This document shows positions 22,799 to 34,310 of a DNA stretch of 64,000 nt, piece by piece. The stretch lies in NCBI RefSeq assembly GCF_002201575.2, contig NC_058413.1:57760213-57824212 (forward strand), given 5' to 3'. The notes under the pieces are model-generated. The model was not told where the DNA came from and made no database searches. It worked only from the letters and a program-made list of their open reading frames with translations. The position numbers and the translations under genes were made by a program. Source of the stretch: Neomonachus schauinslandi (Eukaryota > Chordata > Mammalia > Carnivora > Phocidae). The stretch's first letter is position 1, and every line of letters begins with the position of its first letter.

Positions 22799-24756
22799 TT
22801 GATATCACAGAATGAGAGAATAGGGAGAGTAAGGTCAGGGAAAGGAGCAGAAATCAAAGTGATTAATTGAAGAACTGTCTAAAGAACTAGCTGGGCAGAA
22901 ACATTTTAGATATGCAAGAACTTAGAAAATTTAACTTCTATGAATTCTTTCTGAAAAATTACCAGGGATGCTTTACAACAAGGTTAAAAAGGATTCTAAG
23001 AAAGAGATGGCATGGAGTGCAAGAAAGGAGATTTAACTGAAAACTTCGTGAAATGATAGTAGGCTTTGAAATCAGAACAGGAACTCTGTGGACTGAGAGA
23101 AAAATATGTCAAGATGAAAGTTACTTCCCTAAAACAAACAGTATGATTAGGAAGCCAAGTGATATTAGGTATAAGGTAAAGGCAGATGCTTCTTTCTTTA
23201 GTCAGGGGAAAAAAAGGCAATGTAAAAGTCCAAAGAAAACGAAAACCGAAGACAAGGTATAAATATGAAGCAAAGAAAATGTGACAAGTGATGGAATATA
23301 GAAAGAGAATGTTTGATCTTGATGTTTGGAATAGTCTCCTTTAAGTGTCACAGATTTAGTATCATAGAACTTTATTTTCTTCTCATGGGTCAAATTATGC
23401 AACTCTGCTCTGCTGTAAATATTTGCAAAGGATATTTATTAGTTTTTAATTCTTAGAATGAATCCGCAGGTGAAACTTAAGACTTCTTTATTTTATAGAT
23501 CTGAATGTAAATGTTATTTAGCCATACAATACATACCTTAAGATAGGAAAGGACTAATTTTCTCATCTTACTTGTTGGAGAGTCAAAATAATCTATACAT
23601 AGTTAGAGAGGGAAAAAACAGAATTTTTGGTGTAAGTGGTAAGCTGCATATAAAACAAATCTGACTAAGGGGCTTTAATGATTCAATGATGCCTATTTAT
23701 TTATCCAGGAACACTAAGGCTCGAATATTCTGGTGCTACAAAATGTTCTAATGAGTGAGTCACACCGAAGTCATTAAATTATCTTCAAAATTTATAATAA
23801 GCATTTCTAAACTTATAATGTTAAGTGAAATAAACTGTATTCAAAACTGTAGACAGTATGGAGCCTGGGCAAATGAAATATATTAGGAGAGATTTAGGTT
23901 AGAGGTAAGTAATCACCAGACTTCTGAAAGGCTTGAGAATCCAGTTAAGGAAATACAAGTGGTACAAGCAATAGTCAAGTGTAAGTGCCAGGCACTGGTA
24001 CTACCTCTGATCTATCTCTGTAATCAATCTCCCTTCTCCAACATATACAGTTTGTACTTATTAAATATTCACAGATTTAAATTCTCAAGACTACTTGAAT
24101 GATTTAGGATGGCCAAGGAACCATTCAACTTGGCAGTGTAGCCAAAGGAGCCTTCTTGGAAGAGCAAAGCACTGAACCATATCTCAAAGGATACATAGGT
24201 TTGAAATTGTGGTTAGGAAGACCACATACTCCTTAGGGCAAAGGGCCAGCCCGCCGGACTGAAATGCAAAAGAGACTCTCATGGAAGATAGGAAAATGAG
24301 GCCACTTTTAAGGCGTGGTAACCAGAAGTTACTGAGAGACACTGGCTTGTCCTCATCCCACCACTGACACAGAGATTGCTGTTTTTTAGGGCTGTATTTC
24401 AGAAGATGGAGGTATAACTTCTAAATGTGTAAACTGAGTTCTCTTTTTCCTCCCATCAACCTATACTTCATCCTCTCTGTATTAGCCAGATGGACTACCT
24501 TTTCTCCTCCATTATTCTCCCAGCTTACAATTCTGCCCAGAAGATAAGCTTCTCACTAGAAAATAATTACATCACAGACAGGAGAGTTTGCTTCTAGAGA
24601 GCCAGGACAATCTACTTAGCAGCCTAAAGGGGAAAAAACAGGCAGAATGACTACAATGCTTCACCTTCCATGGCTGGACTTTGAAATAAGACTGCCCAGC
24701 TCAGTCAAAGAGAGCAGTATATTTGTTAAGGTACCTTAAATAGGGCTCTGTACTCA

Positions 24757-24788
<32 letters not shown>

Positions 24789-24904
24789 CAATCCACATTC
24801 TTTATAAGTCTCAAACACCCCTTCTTTGGACTTTTTATGAATAGTGCATAAAAAGTCTTTATTCTTTGGAAAGACATCTAATAGAAGAGGAGAATGGGAA
24901 GAGA
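22799..24904. other. Unassigned sequence
   Basis: About 2.1 kb of AT-rich DNA. Only an (AAAAC)n run at 24758-24790 is recognised; no gene. Confidence 0.4.
24758..24790 (+). repeat. (AAAAC)n microsatellite
   Basis: Five or more consecutive AAAAC units. Confidence 0.9.
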
Positions 24905-25112
24905 TAATACAGCATACACATTTGCCAGACACTGTAAAGACATTCTGCAACAAAGCCATAGGGTACTTGTCATGCCCATTTTACAGACAAGGAAAAGGAA
25001 GTTTAACTTCTTAGAGATTCAGTGATTTGCTGACTATGTAAATACTGGAGCTGGGATTCAAACCTACAAACTTCTTACTCCAAAACTCAGTGCTCTTTCC
25101 CTTACACCATAT
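24905..25112 (-). repeat. MIR SINE (antisense)
   Basis: 'gccagacactgtaaagac', 'gcccattttacagacaagg', 'ctgggattcaaacctac' and 'cccttacaccatatagcc' give an almost full-length antisense MIR. Confidence 0.8.
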
Positions 25113-25884
25113 AGCCTCACAGAAAGAAAGGAAGAAAAAGAAGTGAATCTACCAAAGCTACATTATTGAAAAGCAAGAACAGAGAGGTCTAGCTGTTATC
25201 TTTACAATCTCTCTCATATTTTTTTAAAGAAACAAAATGGACCTACTGAATAAGACTCAGACTCTTCTAAGATAACAAAAGTGAACAGTCTCAAATAGAC
25301 CTTTCTTTCAAAGGGGAAGGGGGACATTAAGTATCAGAAAGTAGAAGACTTCTTCTCTCACATGATTCTGTCACAGTTGAAAGGATGTTTTAGGGAAAAG
25401 ATATTTACTTAGTGTGACCACAGCATCTAAGAGAATCCAGAAGGCATAGTAAAGGAGAGGGAGAGAAGGGAGACTGACTCACTATTTGTTTTCCAAATAT
25501 AATAACTCAAGGAAAACACAGTGAGACTCAGCTATCCAGCTGGGTGCTCTTAAGGATTAACTGTGTGTGGCTAGGCACTTAACTTCATATTTCTGATGGA
25601 CCAGCTGTAAAATGGAAGAATAACTCAGAATAAGGCTTCTCGTCAAGAGAGCACCAAGACATTTATATTTATAGCTTCTGAAATATGGACCTAAGCAAAT
25701 GGCCTGACATGGAGCCCCAGGCCCTAGTTCCAATATCCCTGCTATAGTTAATGTCATAAGGTTGAGCTCGGGGATAAGAGTGTCTTGAAAATGGCAGTGC
25801 CAGCCCATATTTTTATATCCTTTTCACAGGTTACAGCGAGGCTTTTAAAATATAGATTCTTATTCAATGTTGAAAACAAAATGC
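25113..25884. other. Unassigned sequence
   Basis: No recognised gene or repeat. Confidence 0.4.
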
Positions 25885-26060
25885 CAGTGTAATAGGGTAG
25901 AAAGAATATGGGATGTTGGGCCATCATGGGCATGAACCTTGGTTGTATGATTTGAACAAGTTACTTAATCTTTCTGAGACTTATTTCCCTAATCATTAAA
26001 ATGAGGGATAATTACCTACCTGGGAACACTTATTTACTGAGAATTAAAAAGAGTTTCTGA
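25885..26060 (+). repeat. MIR SINE, apparent donor of a copied patch
   Basis: 'tttgaacaagttacttaatc' and 'ctttctgagacttatttcc' identify a sense MIR. Bases 25938-26004 recur almost unchanged at 27341-27404 inside a SINE, which is unexpected for two independent MIR copies. Confidence 0.8.
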
Positions 26061-26412
26061 TACCTACAACACTCAAAAGATAATTTCCATATTAACCCTT
26101 ACCTCACACCATATACAAAAATTAATTTGAACCAGATCTAAATGTAAAAGCTAAAACAGCTCCTAGAAAAAATATGAGAGAAAAATCTTTGTGACCATGA
26201 GGCAAAAAAACAAAAAACAGTATTATAAAAGAAAAATACAATAACTAGACCATCAAAACTCAAAGCTTTTGTTCCTCAAATGGCACCATTAAAGAAAATG
26301 AAAGGGCAAGCCAGACTGGAATACATGTTTTCACAGACTAGCAGAAAAATCACAGATATTTCTACCTTATAAAAAGCTGGTATCCAGACCATTTAAAAAA
26401 TTCTTACAACTC

Positions 26413-27041
26413 TGCTCTTCCCGTAAACAGCCTGAGGTGACCTCTGAAAATGGTTCGCTATTCACTTGACCCAGAAAAGCCTATAATATCATGCAAGTCT
26501 TTGTGCTGACTTTAAGAACACACATGAAACTGCCCAGGCCATCAAGGGTACGCATATCCAAAAAACCACAAGTAGGTGAAGGATGTCACTTTGCAGAAGC
26601 AATGGGTACCATTCCCTCGCTCCAATGGTGGAGTTGGTAGGTGTGCCCAGGCCAAATAGTGGGGTTGGACACAGGGTTGGTGGCTCAAAAAGAGTGCTGA
26701 ATTTTTACTGCACGTGCTTCAAAATGCAGAGTAATGCTGAACTTAAGAGTTTAGATGTAGATTCTCTGGTTATGGAGCACATCCAGGTGAACAAAGCCCC
26801 CAAGACGTGGCGTAGAACTTACAGGGCTCATGGTCGGATTAACCCACACATGACTCTCCTTGCCACAAGGAGATGCTCCTTACTGAAAACAGCAGATTGT
26901 TCCTACACCAGAAGAGGAGGTTGCACACAAGAAAAAGATATCCCAGAAGAAACTGAAGAAACAAAAACTCATGATCCAGGAGTAAATTCTGCATAAAATA
27001 AGTGCAAATAAAAGTAAAAAACAGAAAGAAAAAAAAAAAGA
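26413..27041 (+). pseudogene. RPL17: Processed pseudogene of ribosomal protein L17
   Basis: The start codon at 26450 opens with residues MVRYSLDPEKP. Downstream, in shifted frames, are KSLDVDSLVMEHIQVNKAPK (26742-26802) and RRTYRAHGRINPHMTL, then the lysine-rich C-terminus ending in a stop at 26983-26985. These match the 60S subunit protein RPL17 (uL22 family). There are no introns, and the gene is followed by AATAAA at about 27006 and an A-rich tail to 27041, as expected for L1-mediated retrotransposition. An early in-frame stop after about 19 codons and several frame breaks mean it cannot make RPL17. It lies inside an older L1; a clear target-site duplication was not found. Confidence 0.92.
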
Positions 27042-27292
27042 CTGACCATACTAAGTGTTGATGAGAATGTAGAGTAAGTGAAAATCTCATACACTGGTGC
27101 TGGGAATGTAAAATGGTACAGCCAGTTTGGAAAAGAAGTTGGCAGTTTCTTAAAAAGTTTAACAAACAATTACCATATGACCCAGCCATTGACTCCTCGG
27201 TATTTACATAAGAGAAATGAAAAGACATACATCCACACAAAGATGTGCAAATGAATGTTCATATCAGCTTTATTTAAAATAATCAGAAACTT

Positions 27293-27556
27293 GGGGCACC
27301 TGGAGGATGGCTTAGTGCTCTTCATTGTATGCTTAGTGCTCTTGGTTGTATGATTTGAAGTTACTTAATCTTTCTGAGACTTATTTCCCTAATCATTAAA
27401 ATGATTTCAGCTCTTGATTTCAGCTTAGGTCATGATCTCAGGGTCCTGAGATGGAGCCCTACATTGGGCTCTGCACTCAGTGGGGAGTCTGTTCGAGATT
27501 CTCTCTCCCCCTCTCCCTCAGCCCTCCCCCTGCTAAAAATAAATTAAAAAAAGAAA
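27293..27556 (+). mobile_element. Carnivore SINE, subfamily C, rearranged inside
   Basis: Begins GGGGCACCTGG and resumes as 'cttaggtcatgatctcaggg' to a CT-rich body and A-rich tail. Between 27310 and 27418 it holds a duplicated 'gcttagtgctctt' (27310-27322, 27331-27343) and a 64-base patch (27341-27404) copied from the MIR at 25938-26004, then a duplicated 'tgatttcagct'. Imperfect flanks 'aaaataatcagaaactt' and 'aaaatagccagaaattg' mark its insertion in the L1. Confidence 0.85.
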
Positions 27557-28009
27557 AGAAAATAGCCAGAAATTGGAAAAGCCCCCATGTCCATCAACAG
27601 GTAGTATATCCATACACTGGAAACCTACTCAGTGATAAAAAGGATCCATGCACCAACATGGACACATCTAAATATCGTTATGCTGAAAGAAGCCAGACCA
27701 AAAGTGTGCATATTGTACAATTCTATTTATATAAAATGCAAACTCATCTGACAACAGATGAATGCTTGCCTGAGGCTGAGGGCAAAGGAAGGGACAGACT
27801 GCAAAGGGACAAGAAGAATTTTTTGGGACTAAGAGAAATGTTCTGTGTCTTGACTGTAGTAGTCATTTCATGGCCATAGCAACAGACAAACTCACTGAAT
27901 TTAAACAGATTTATTGTGTGTACATTATTTCTTTAAGTTGATAAGGAAAAACACTTAATTCACTTTGCCTCTCCTACTGCCACTAGAATCAAGTTAAAAA
28001 GCTACTACT

Positions 28010-28221
28010 GGGGCGCCTGCGTGGCTGAGTTGGTTAAGCGCCCGACTCTTGGTTTTGGCTCAGGTCATGATCTCAGGGTCCTGAGATCGAGCCCTGCATC
28101 GGACTCCCTGCTGGGCATGGAGCCTGCTTAGGATTCTCCCTCTCCCTCTGCCTCTCCCCTGGACCTCTCCACGTTCACGATCTCTGTCTCAAAAAAAAAA
28201 AGGAAAAGGAAAAAGAAAAAG
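28010..28221 (+). mobile_element. Carnivore SINE, subfamily C
   Basis: Has 'cgactcttggttttggctc', 'gatctcagggtcctgag' and 'gcttaggattctccctctc', the older form shared with 27293, 44747 and 49865. Ends in poly(A) with A/G-rich extension. 'aaaaagctactact' before and 'aaaaagctactct' after form an imperfect target-site duplication. Confidence 0.9.
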
Positions 28222-28309
28222 AAAAAGCTACTCTTGCCCACTTAGTCACAGGGAAAACAGGAAGCTGTACATAAAGGGGTGGTATTACAAAAGCCTTGTA
28301 ATTTAGTGA

Positions 28310-28500
28310 GTATCAATCAGGTGTTTGGCAATGTGTGAGGCACTTTATATACATTATCTTATTTAATTCTAACAAATTTGATGAGATAGGCACTATTATC
28401 TCTTTTACAGATGAGGAAGCAGGTTCAGAAAGTTCAAGAAATTCATCAAAAGCCACCCGGATGTAAATGGTAGATTTGGATTCATTGATGGATCTGGACT
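28310..28500 (-). repeat. MIR SINE (antisense)
   Basis: 'gtgtgaggcactttatatac', 'ttttacagatgaggaagc' and 'aagccacccggatg' are antisense MIR. Confidence 0.75.
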
Positions 28501-29189
28501 CAAAACAGTAAGCTTGACTTCAAAGACAATGCTATTATTTCCTACAGTGCTTAGGGCATCCTCAGAAAGGCAAAGCCATGATGGCCCAGAGACAGGAAGT
28601 GTTACTGAAGATTTCCTTCATCAGCAGTGGGAAATCCTCTCAAGTAGGGGAGGTTTAGCAGGTTTTTTCAAAGGACGCTGGAAGATGGGAAATGGGGTAC
28701 GCCTCTGCTTATGAGGCCAGAGAGAAGCCTCTCCCTCGGCTCCAGCATCTGCTGGTATTTTGTTAACTCTTGGCTCCTCCATATTCACCCACCCACTGGT
28801 TTCCCAGGGAAAAAAAGCCAAAATATCTTGGCTGAACAGGCGAATGGGTCACAGATGACAGAGGTAAAAAAAAAAAAAAAAAAAAATCAAGAAATTCTGT
28901 AAATATGCTTCTTTTTAAAAGCAAAAACAAATTGTACACTTCCTTTTTCTGAATTTTCCTTTTTCTCTTTGAGTTGTCCATCTTGTGAAACATTTTCTTG
29001 TCTCTATTTTCATTCATTACAGTGGAAAAAGTGAGGCAAATGGGTCATGCTGAAAGTTTAAATAAATTTACAGTCTTCCTATTTCAGACGAGCTGTAGCC
29101 CATCTCCCCTGAAGCCAGGCCCACAGATCAAGAAGGTGGCTTGAGCTACAGAAAATGGAGGGGACCAACTCAGGATAGGGACCAACACT
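28501..29189. other. Unassigned sequence
   Basis: Unique-looking DNA with a poly(A) run at 28867-28886. No gene recognised. Confidence 0.4.
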
Positions 29190-29300
29190 GTGGACAGAGC
29201 ATAAAGAGACCTGGGTTCTGGGATTAACTTTGTATAATCAACTTTGAGACTCTGTCAGGTCACTGTCCCTCTCCAGGCCTCGTAAGATTTTACTGATCAT
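29190..29300 (+). repeat. MIR SINE fragment
   Basis: 'agacctgggttctgggatt', 'gtcaggtcactgtccctctcc' gives a sense MIR fragment. Confidence 0.55.
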
Positions 29301-30472
29301 GTTTTTCAATTTTTAACAAAGGCCTTCCATTTATAACCAAAAATAATCTTCCCCCTAAACCCTCAGATTCTCATGCATTTCCTCTTTGAGAATTGCTCTG
29401 CTGCCTGTTTATTCCCCAGCAGCCAAGCTTCCCTTTCTGAAATTTATACTTTATTATAAAACAGGCAACTTCGGCATATTAGTATACTATCATACCAAAT
29501 AAATACTTTAAAAAAGGATACACAAACTCATACTGAAATTCGGTCGTAATCCTGAGTGTGTGTTACTGAGAGTCAGGGATTAAATGCCCTAATGCAAACT
29601 GCAGTGTGTTTGGTTGTTCTTCATCTCCTTTCCTGATTTAGCTTGAACTGCAGTTTTACTAAAGCTCCCTTGCTCCCTCTTCACACACCGTAAGAAGTCA
29701 CAGGGACATGTGCTTTTGTGCTCGTTTAATAGGGCATCCTCCCCCAAACCACACTCTGCCAAGTTGTTTCTGGTAAGCAACTTTGGAAAGTAAAAATTCC
29801 CTAGACGTTCTGGACAGGGTGTGAAAGGAAGACCCACAACCCAGCAGGGGAACTGAAACATTCTCCCTTTGTGTCTACTTCTGTCCTGGGACGATGGGGG
29901 CAGGGAAGTTACAGAAGAAGCTTTTAGAGGAAACAGACTTGCAGGACTTCTGCTGCAAACAATTGCGCACTGTATCCAGCTGTTGACTGAGGCAACTGTC
30001 AGCTCAAAACCATGGGAGAACAAAGGGGTCAGGGTTCCTGCTCCTAAAACAGCCAAGTACAATACTTCTGTTTCACATGTTTACAGCTTAGTACCTGTTT
30101 CTAGCTTCCAGTTCTGGAGCTCAAAGTCAGTGTTGGAAGGCAACTTGACATCAGTTAGTGGGTGTGTGATCCGCCCTGCCCCTGGCTTTTTTAAAGAAGT
30201 GGAACCCTTTATTTTTACATACAAAATGTTGTGCAGAACCATAATACAAAAATAAAATAAAATTAATTAATTAAAGCAGAACTGCTCTGGGGGGTAGGGG
30301 ACATAGAGGGAGAGTTTTACCAGCCCAGCTGCCATCATCCCTTTCATCAGGAACCTCTTTGGATGCCCAGGGCCATAAGGAACACTATTAGGTCTACTGA
30401 TGTGTGTTGGTTTGTGTGTGACTGGAAGGTCTACTGACTTATGGAGTTTATAAATAAAAACACAGATGATCA
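29301..30472. other. Unassigned sequence with overlapping opposite frames
   Basis: Open frames of 157 codons (29589-30062, minus) and 128 codons (29869-30255, plus) overlap. Neither translation resembles a known protein or domain, and I see no splice sites joining them to other frames. The A-rich stretch at 30240-30275 is low complexity. Confidence 0.4.
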
Positions 30473-30667
30473 GGGGCGCCTGGGTGGCTTAGTCGGTTAA
30501 GCATCTGCCTTCAGCTCAGGTCATGATCCTGGGGTCCTGGGATCCAGCCCCTCATCGGGCTCTCTGCTCAGCAGGGAGCCTGCTTCTCCCTCTGCCTGCC
30601 ACTCCCCCTGCTTATGTGCGTGCTCTCTGACAAATAAATAAAATCTTTAAAACAAACAAACAAACAA
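30473..30667 (+). mobile_element. tRNA-Lys-derived carnivore SINE, subfamily B
   Basis: Full-length copy with an (AAAC)n-extended tail. Exact duplication ACAGATGATCA at 30462-30472 and 30668-30678. Confidence 0.96.
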
Positions 30668-30678
30668 ACAGATGATCA

Positions 30679-31902
30679 TGCCCTTAATTTGATTCAGTAG
30701 GCTGGGGTGGGTGCTCTCAGCTCCCCCCTCCCTTATGTCTTGTCTCCTTCAGTGATCTCACTAATTCCCAGTGCTTTGCTTATCATTTCTATATGGACGA
30801 CTCAAATTGTACATTTTAAGACATGATCTCTTTACTTAGCAGAGCGTCTGAAGCATATTGAAGGGAGGAGACAAGCAGGGATCCAGGCATGCAGACAGTC
30901 TGGCAGCAGAATCCAAGTGTTTGGTCCCAAAATTCAGGACAGCACTCTAGTCCTCAGAGGACTAGTGAGAGAAAAAGAACAATGGGAATCCCTAAAGAAT
31001 CAAAGTGCAAGGCAGGGACTTGGCTAAAAGGAACCAGGCAAGAGCTCTTCTTAGAATTGGGGGCCAAAGTCAGAGGGGGGCTAGCTTTCAGGCTGACTTC
31101 ATGCTGATTCCCAGAGGCCTGGATCAGGTTTTTAAATCCCACCCCACCTCATCTCCATTATAAGTAGAACTGCTTCACAGACCTATTGTAAGGTATGAGA
31201 GGACAGAGCCAAGTAAATCTTCACAGCTGAGCATGTCCAGGCCCTACTTGGGTCTAGCAAAGCTGAAAGCATATGATGAGCTGAAAAGATGCAGAACAGA
31301 TGTCCTAATGTTTTCCAGGTCACTTGCAGAGATGGACACAGATCCCTATCAACTCAATAGCCATTTTTCTCATTATACCTTGTTATAGAACTGATATTTT
31401 GTTCAGAAAATTTGTAGAGGCTCCAGGGTTGGGGTGTGTGTGGGGGTAAACCCCCTGCCCCTCAGCCCCAGGGGTTGAATTACAATTTTCTAAAGCAATT
31501 ATGCAAATCAATTTCCCTTTGCCAGGATTGGGCTAGAGGTGTAATCCAGTTCTGACCCCCCCCACCCAAAAAAAAACCCATAAGGAGTTCTCTGAAGGGG
31601 AGGAAAAGTGCCTAGGTTTTCTTGGTGACATGCTTAAGCCAATGAAAGAGCCCTGAAACTTCCTCCCTCTTACTTTGCTAAATGAACATCAATGTCCTTG
31701 TCATTTAAGTAGCTATTACTCAGATTTCTGTTAAATGCAGCTAAAAGTTTTCCTGACTGATGGATCCGCTGACCCACTTGAGAATCAGATTAAAATTATC
31801 GGCCCCATATCCTATAACTTTTATTATGTGGATAAATGCAATATTTTGCCTTCAATTTTAGGAAGTTTACAGGTTTCAGGTCAAGAATCCTGACTCTAGA
31901 TG
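30679..31902. other. Unassigned sequence
   Basis: No gene recognised. Low-complexity C- and A-runs at 31556-31577 and a small self-complementary GGGGGTAAACCCCC at 31442-31455. Confidence 0.4.
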
Positions 31903-32235
31903 ACCAGTTCTCAAAGCATGCTCCCTGGACCAGCAGCATCAGCATGACTCAGAAACTTGTTATAAGGATAATTTCTCTAGCCTAACCCCAAACCTACTGA
32001 ATCAAAAATTCTTGCAATGGAGTCCAGCAATTTGTGTTTTGTTGGTGTTTTTTTAAGATTTTTTTTTTTTTTTTTAAGTAATCCGTACACCCAACACGGG
32101 GCTTGAACTCACAACCCCAAGATCAAGAGGTGCATGCTCTACCGACTGAGCCAGCTAAGTGCCCCCGGCAATTTGTGTTTTACTATGTCCTCCAAGGATC
32201 TGATTCATGCTAAAGTTTGAGGACCACTGCCCTGA
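31903..32235 (-). mobile_element. MER5A-like hAT-Charlie element, split by a short SINE
   Basis: Antisense copy: 'agttctcaaagcatgctcc', 'accagcagcatcagcatgac', 'ctactgaatcaaaaattc' and, after the SINE at 32041-32167, 'ctaaagtttgaggaccactg'. These are terminal and internal MER5A blocks. Confidence 0.85.
32041..32167 (-). mobile_element. Short tRNA-Lys SINE (tRNA head plus A/T tail)
   Basis: Reverse-complemented it contains box A TGGCTCAGTCGG, an anticodon-loop-like CTCTTGA with CTT anticodon, and box B GAGTTCAAGCC, then passes straight to an A/T tail. Exact duplication GCAATTTGTGTTTT at 32027-32040 and 32168-32181. It sits inside the MER5A-like element. Confidence 0.92.
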
Positions 32236-32280
32236 GCTCAGCATTATTTAATTACTGTGATAACAGAAATGCTTATATCT

Positions 32281-32452
32281 GCACTGTCCAATGTGGTAGC
32301 CACAGCCACACGTGTCTGCTGAGCACTTGTAACGTGGCCAGTGCAGCCAGGACACTGGATTTATAATTTTACTTACTTTCAATTTATTTAAATTTAAATA
32401 GCCACCTGTGGCTAGTGGCTACTGCATTGGACACTGCAGCTCCAGATGACGT
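32281..32452. mobile_element. hAT-type DNA transposon with terminal inverted repeats
   Basis: 'cactgtccaatgtggtagcc' at the left end and 'ggctactgcattggacactg' at the right end are imperfect inverted repeats, with 'ttatttaaatttaaatagcc' inside. It is an internally deleted relative of 22526-22798. Confidence 0.8.
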
Positions 32453-32497
32453 AAGGGATTTTACATTATCAAATGGCTCCTAGTACTAAGTCATAAA

Positions 32498-32692
32498 ACA
32501 AGCAGTGGTTCTCAAACTCCAGTATGCATCAGAATCACTAGAGGGCTTGGTAAAACACATTATAGGCTCCAACCCCTAGAATTTTATTTAATCAGTAGGC
32601 CTAGATTGGGGCATGAGAATTTGCACTTCTAAGAGTACCTATATAATGCTGATGCTGCTGATCCAGGGATAGCACTTTGAGAAGCAATGAAG
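32498..32692 (+). mobile_element. MER5A-like hAT-Charlie element
   Basis: Nearly complete sense copy: 'agtggttctcaaactccag', 'cagaatcactagagggc', 'gcatgagaatttgcactt', 'gctgatgctgctgatcc' and 'agcactttgagaagc'. Confidence 0.88.
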
Positions 32693-33157
32693 TAAGCAAA
32701 ACTTCTTTGTGCCTTCCTGTAGCCTATATCAGAGCCACTTTTCTACCATTCTAACCAATGTTTCACTTTATGTTCATCAAATCGACAAAAAAGTAAAGTT
32801 CCCTGACAGCAGGCGCTGACCTCCTCCGACTGTGTATATCCCATATAGACACCAGCTCAGTGGCTGGGGTCCAGCAGGTACATGATATTCCTGAGAGAAT
32901 AATGGCTACCCACCCTCCCACCCCCCACCAAAGAGGAAAACTTTTGAAAAGGGGTCTGTCATGTTTCCAAGACCATGATTACCTCCTCATAATCATCAGG
33001 TGGCAGGCTGTATGTTTCAGAAGAGGTGTACAGAAAGGGTAAGTGATCTGCCCAAGGTATTAGGTCCTGTTTTACTCTTCTGTATTTTGAAGTATTATCT
33101 CATAAATTGTTTGGTTCTAAGCATATTTGTAGAAGAGTTTGCATATATATGCACATA
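32693..33157. other. Unassigned sequence
   Basis: No gene; 33010-33060 faintly resembles antisense MIR. Confidence 0.4.
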
Positions 33158-33166
33158 TGTATTTTT

Positions 33167-33341
33167 TAAAAAGATTTTATTTATTTATTTTGAGAGAGAG
33201 AGAGAGCATGAGGAAGGAGGAGGGGCAGAGGGAGAAGCCGACTCCCTGCTGAGCAAGGAGCCCGCACGGGACTCATCCTAGGACCGTCAGTGACCTGAGC
33301 TTAAGGCAGACGCTTAACCCACTGAGCCACCCAGGCATCCC
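33167..33341 (-). mobile_element. tRNA-Lys-derived carnivore SINE, diverged
   Basis: Minus copy with GAGAGAG tail-proximal body, flanked by TGTATTTTT at 33158-33166 and 33342-33350. It mixes A- and B-type diagnostic positions and has small internal deletions. Confidence 0.88.
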
Positions 33342-34094
33342 TGTATTTTTATATTTTACATATATATTACATAATATGAATGTAATTTACACACACATGC
33401 ACGCACACACACATATATATATTAGTACAGAGATGGTGACAATTAAAATATGCAGGAGTGAAAAAGGCTTTTGACGCTACAATGGCAGTATGAAAGACAA
33501 AAGGCCTGGTAATCTGGATGGGGACTACACCTTCTCAAATAACACTGCATATGAAACCATCTATGCCTAAGACCTGGCCTAGCCAGCAATGCAGCTTTCA
33601 AGCATTAATGGGAAAGGCAAGAATCAAGGACAAACACACAGGGGACTTTTCTGAAGGTCAAAAAAGCAACAATAAATACCATGCCCAGAAAAGCTTTTAA
33701 ATCTGACCTTTCCCTCTGCTGAAGCCATTCACCTTCCAGCATCTTCAATCTAATAGACTGAAGTAGGCTGAAATGGCTCTTAGGAGAGGACTGGGCTAGT
33801 CTTTTCCTTAATGCTGCCTCTCCACCACTACTCTAGCAGCATTACTGGTAATTACATCATTACGCCATAATGGAACACATGCAGCGCAAGTGAAACAGCC
33901 CAGCAGCTCCCCAGCTGGGGAGAGCAGAAAGGGCTCCCACTTCACTGTTCAATTCCTATTAACCCTTCAGGTTCTGGCTTATTCTCAAAGGCAAACCACC
34001 CTCAGGACATTAAAGCACAGGCCGTGAAAAGCAGAGCACAGTTGAAGACCAGGAGTGAAGTTAAATTCATGAGTGTGATGAAAATCCTCCACTA
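33342..34094. other. Unassigned sequence with short CA/TA repeat
   Basis: A degenerate (CA)n(TA)n run spans about 33392-33422. No gene recognised. Confidence 0.45.
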
Positions 34095-34310
34095 GAATGG
34101 GAATTAGGACACCTGGGTGCAGCTCTGGCTTTGCTATGAACACCTTACATGACCTTGGGGAAATCATGTGCATCTTTTAGGTTTCAGTTTCTCGTCTGTA
34201 AAGAACACCAAAGCTCCCAGGCAGAGGATCCTCAAATGTCCCTGTAGACAATTTGGGTTTGGACTGAATGAATGTGGAAGTTCCTCCGGCTCTAACATTC
34301 TCTTATCTAA
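34095..34310 (+). repeat. MIR SINE
   Basis: 'gtgcagctctggctttgc', 'atgaccttggggaaatc' and 'ttcagtttctcgtctgtaaag' are sense MIR. Confidence 0.75.

Larger units (their letters stand above)
26085..27910 (+). mobile_element. LINE-1 ORF2 3' part, interrupted twice
   Basis: Piece one (26085-26412) has 'ccatatacaaaaattaa' and 'gatctaaatgtaaaagc' of ORF2. Piece two (27046-27292) has 'cactggtgctgggaatgta' and 'ttaccatatgacccagcc'. Piece three (about 27557-27910) has 'catgtccatcaacagg' and 3' UTR sequence. The breaks are the RPL17 retropseudogene and the SINE at 27293-27556. No intact frame. Confidence 0.8.

Noticed and set aside
26839..27240. 133-codon minus-strand frame.
   Set aside because: It lies antisense to the RPL17 pseudogene and L1; its phenylalanine-rich stretch is just the reversed poly(A) tail.
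29589..30255. Overlapping open frames of 157 codons (minus) and 128 codons (plus).
   Set aside because: No domain, no splice or poly(A) evidence, and opposite-strand overlap of this size occurs by chance in 64 kb.
32050..32165. tRNA-Lys-like sequence with A box, B box and anticodon.
   Set aside because: It is flanked by a target-site duplication and followed by an A/T tail, so it is a SINE, not a tRNA gene.
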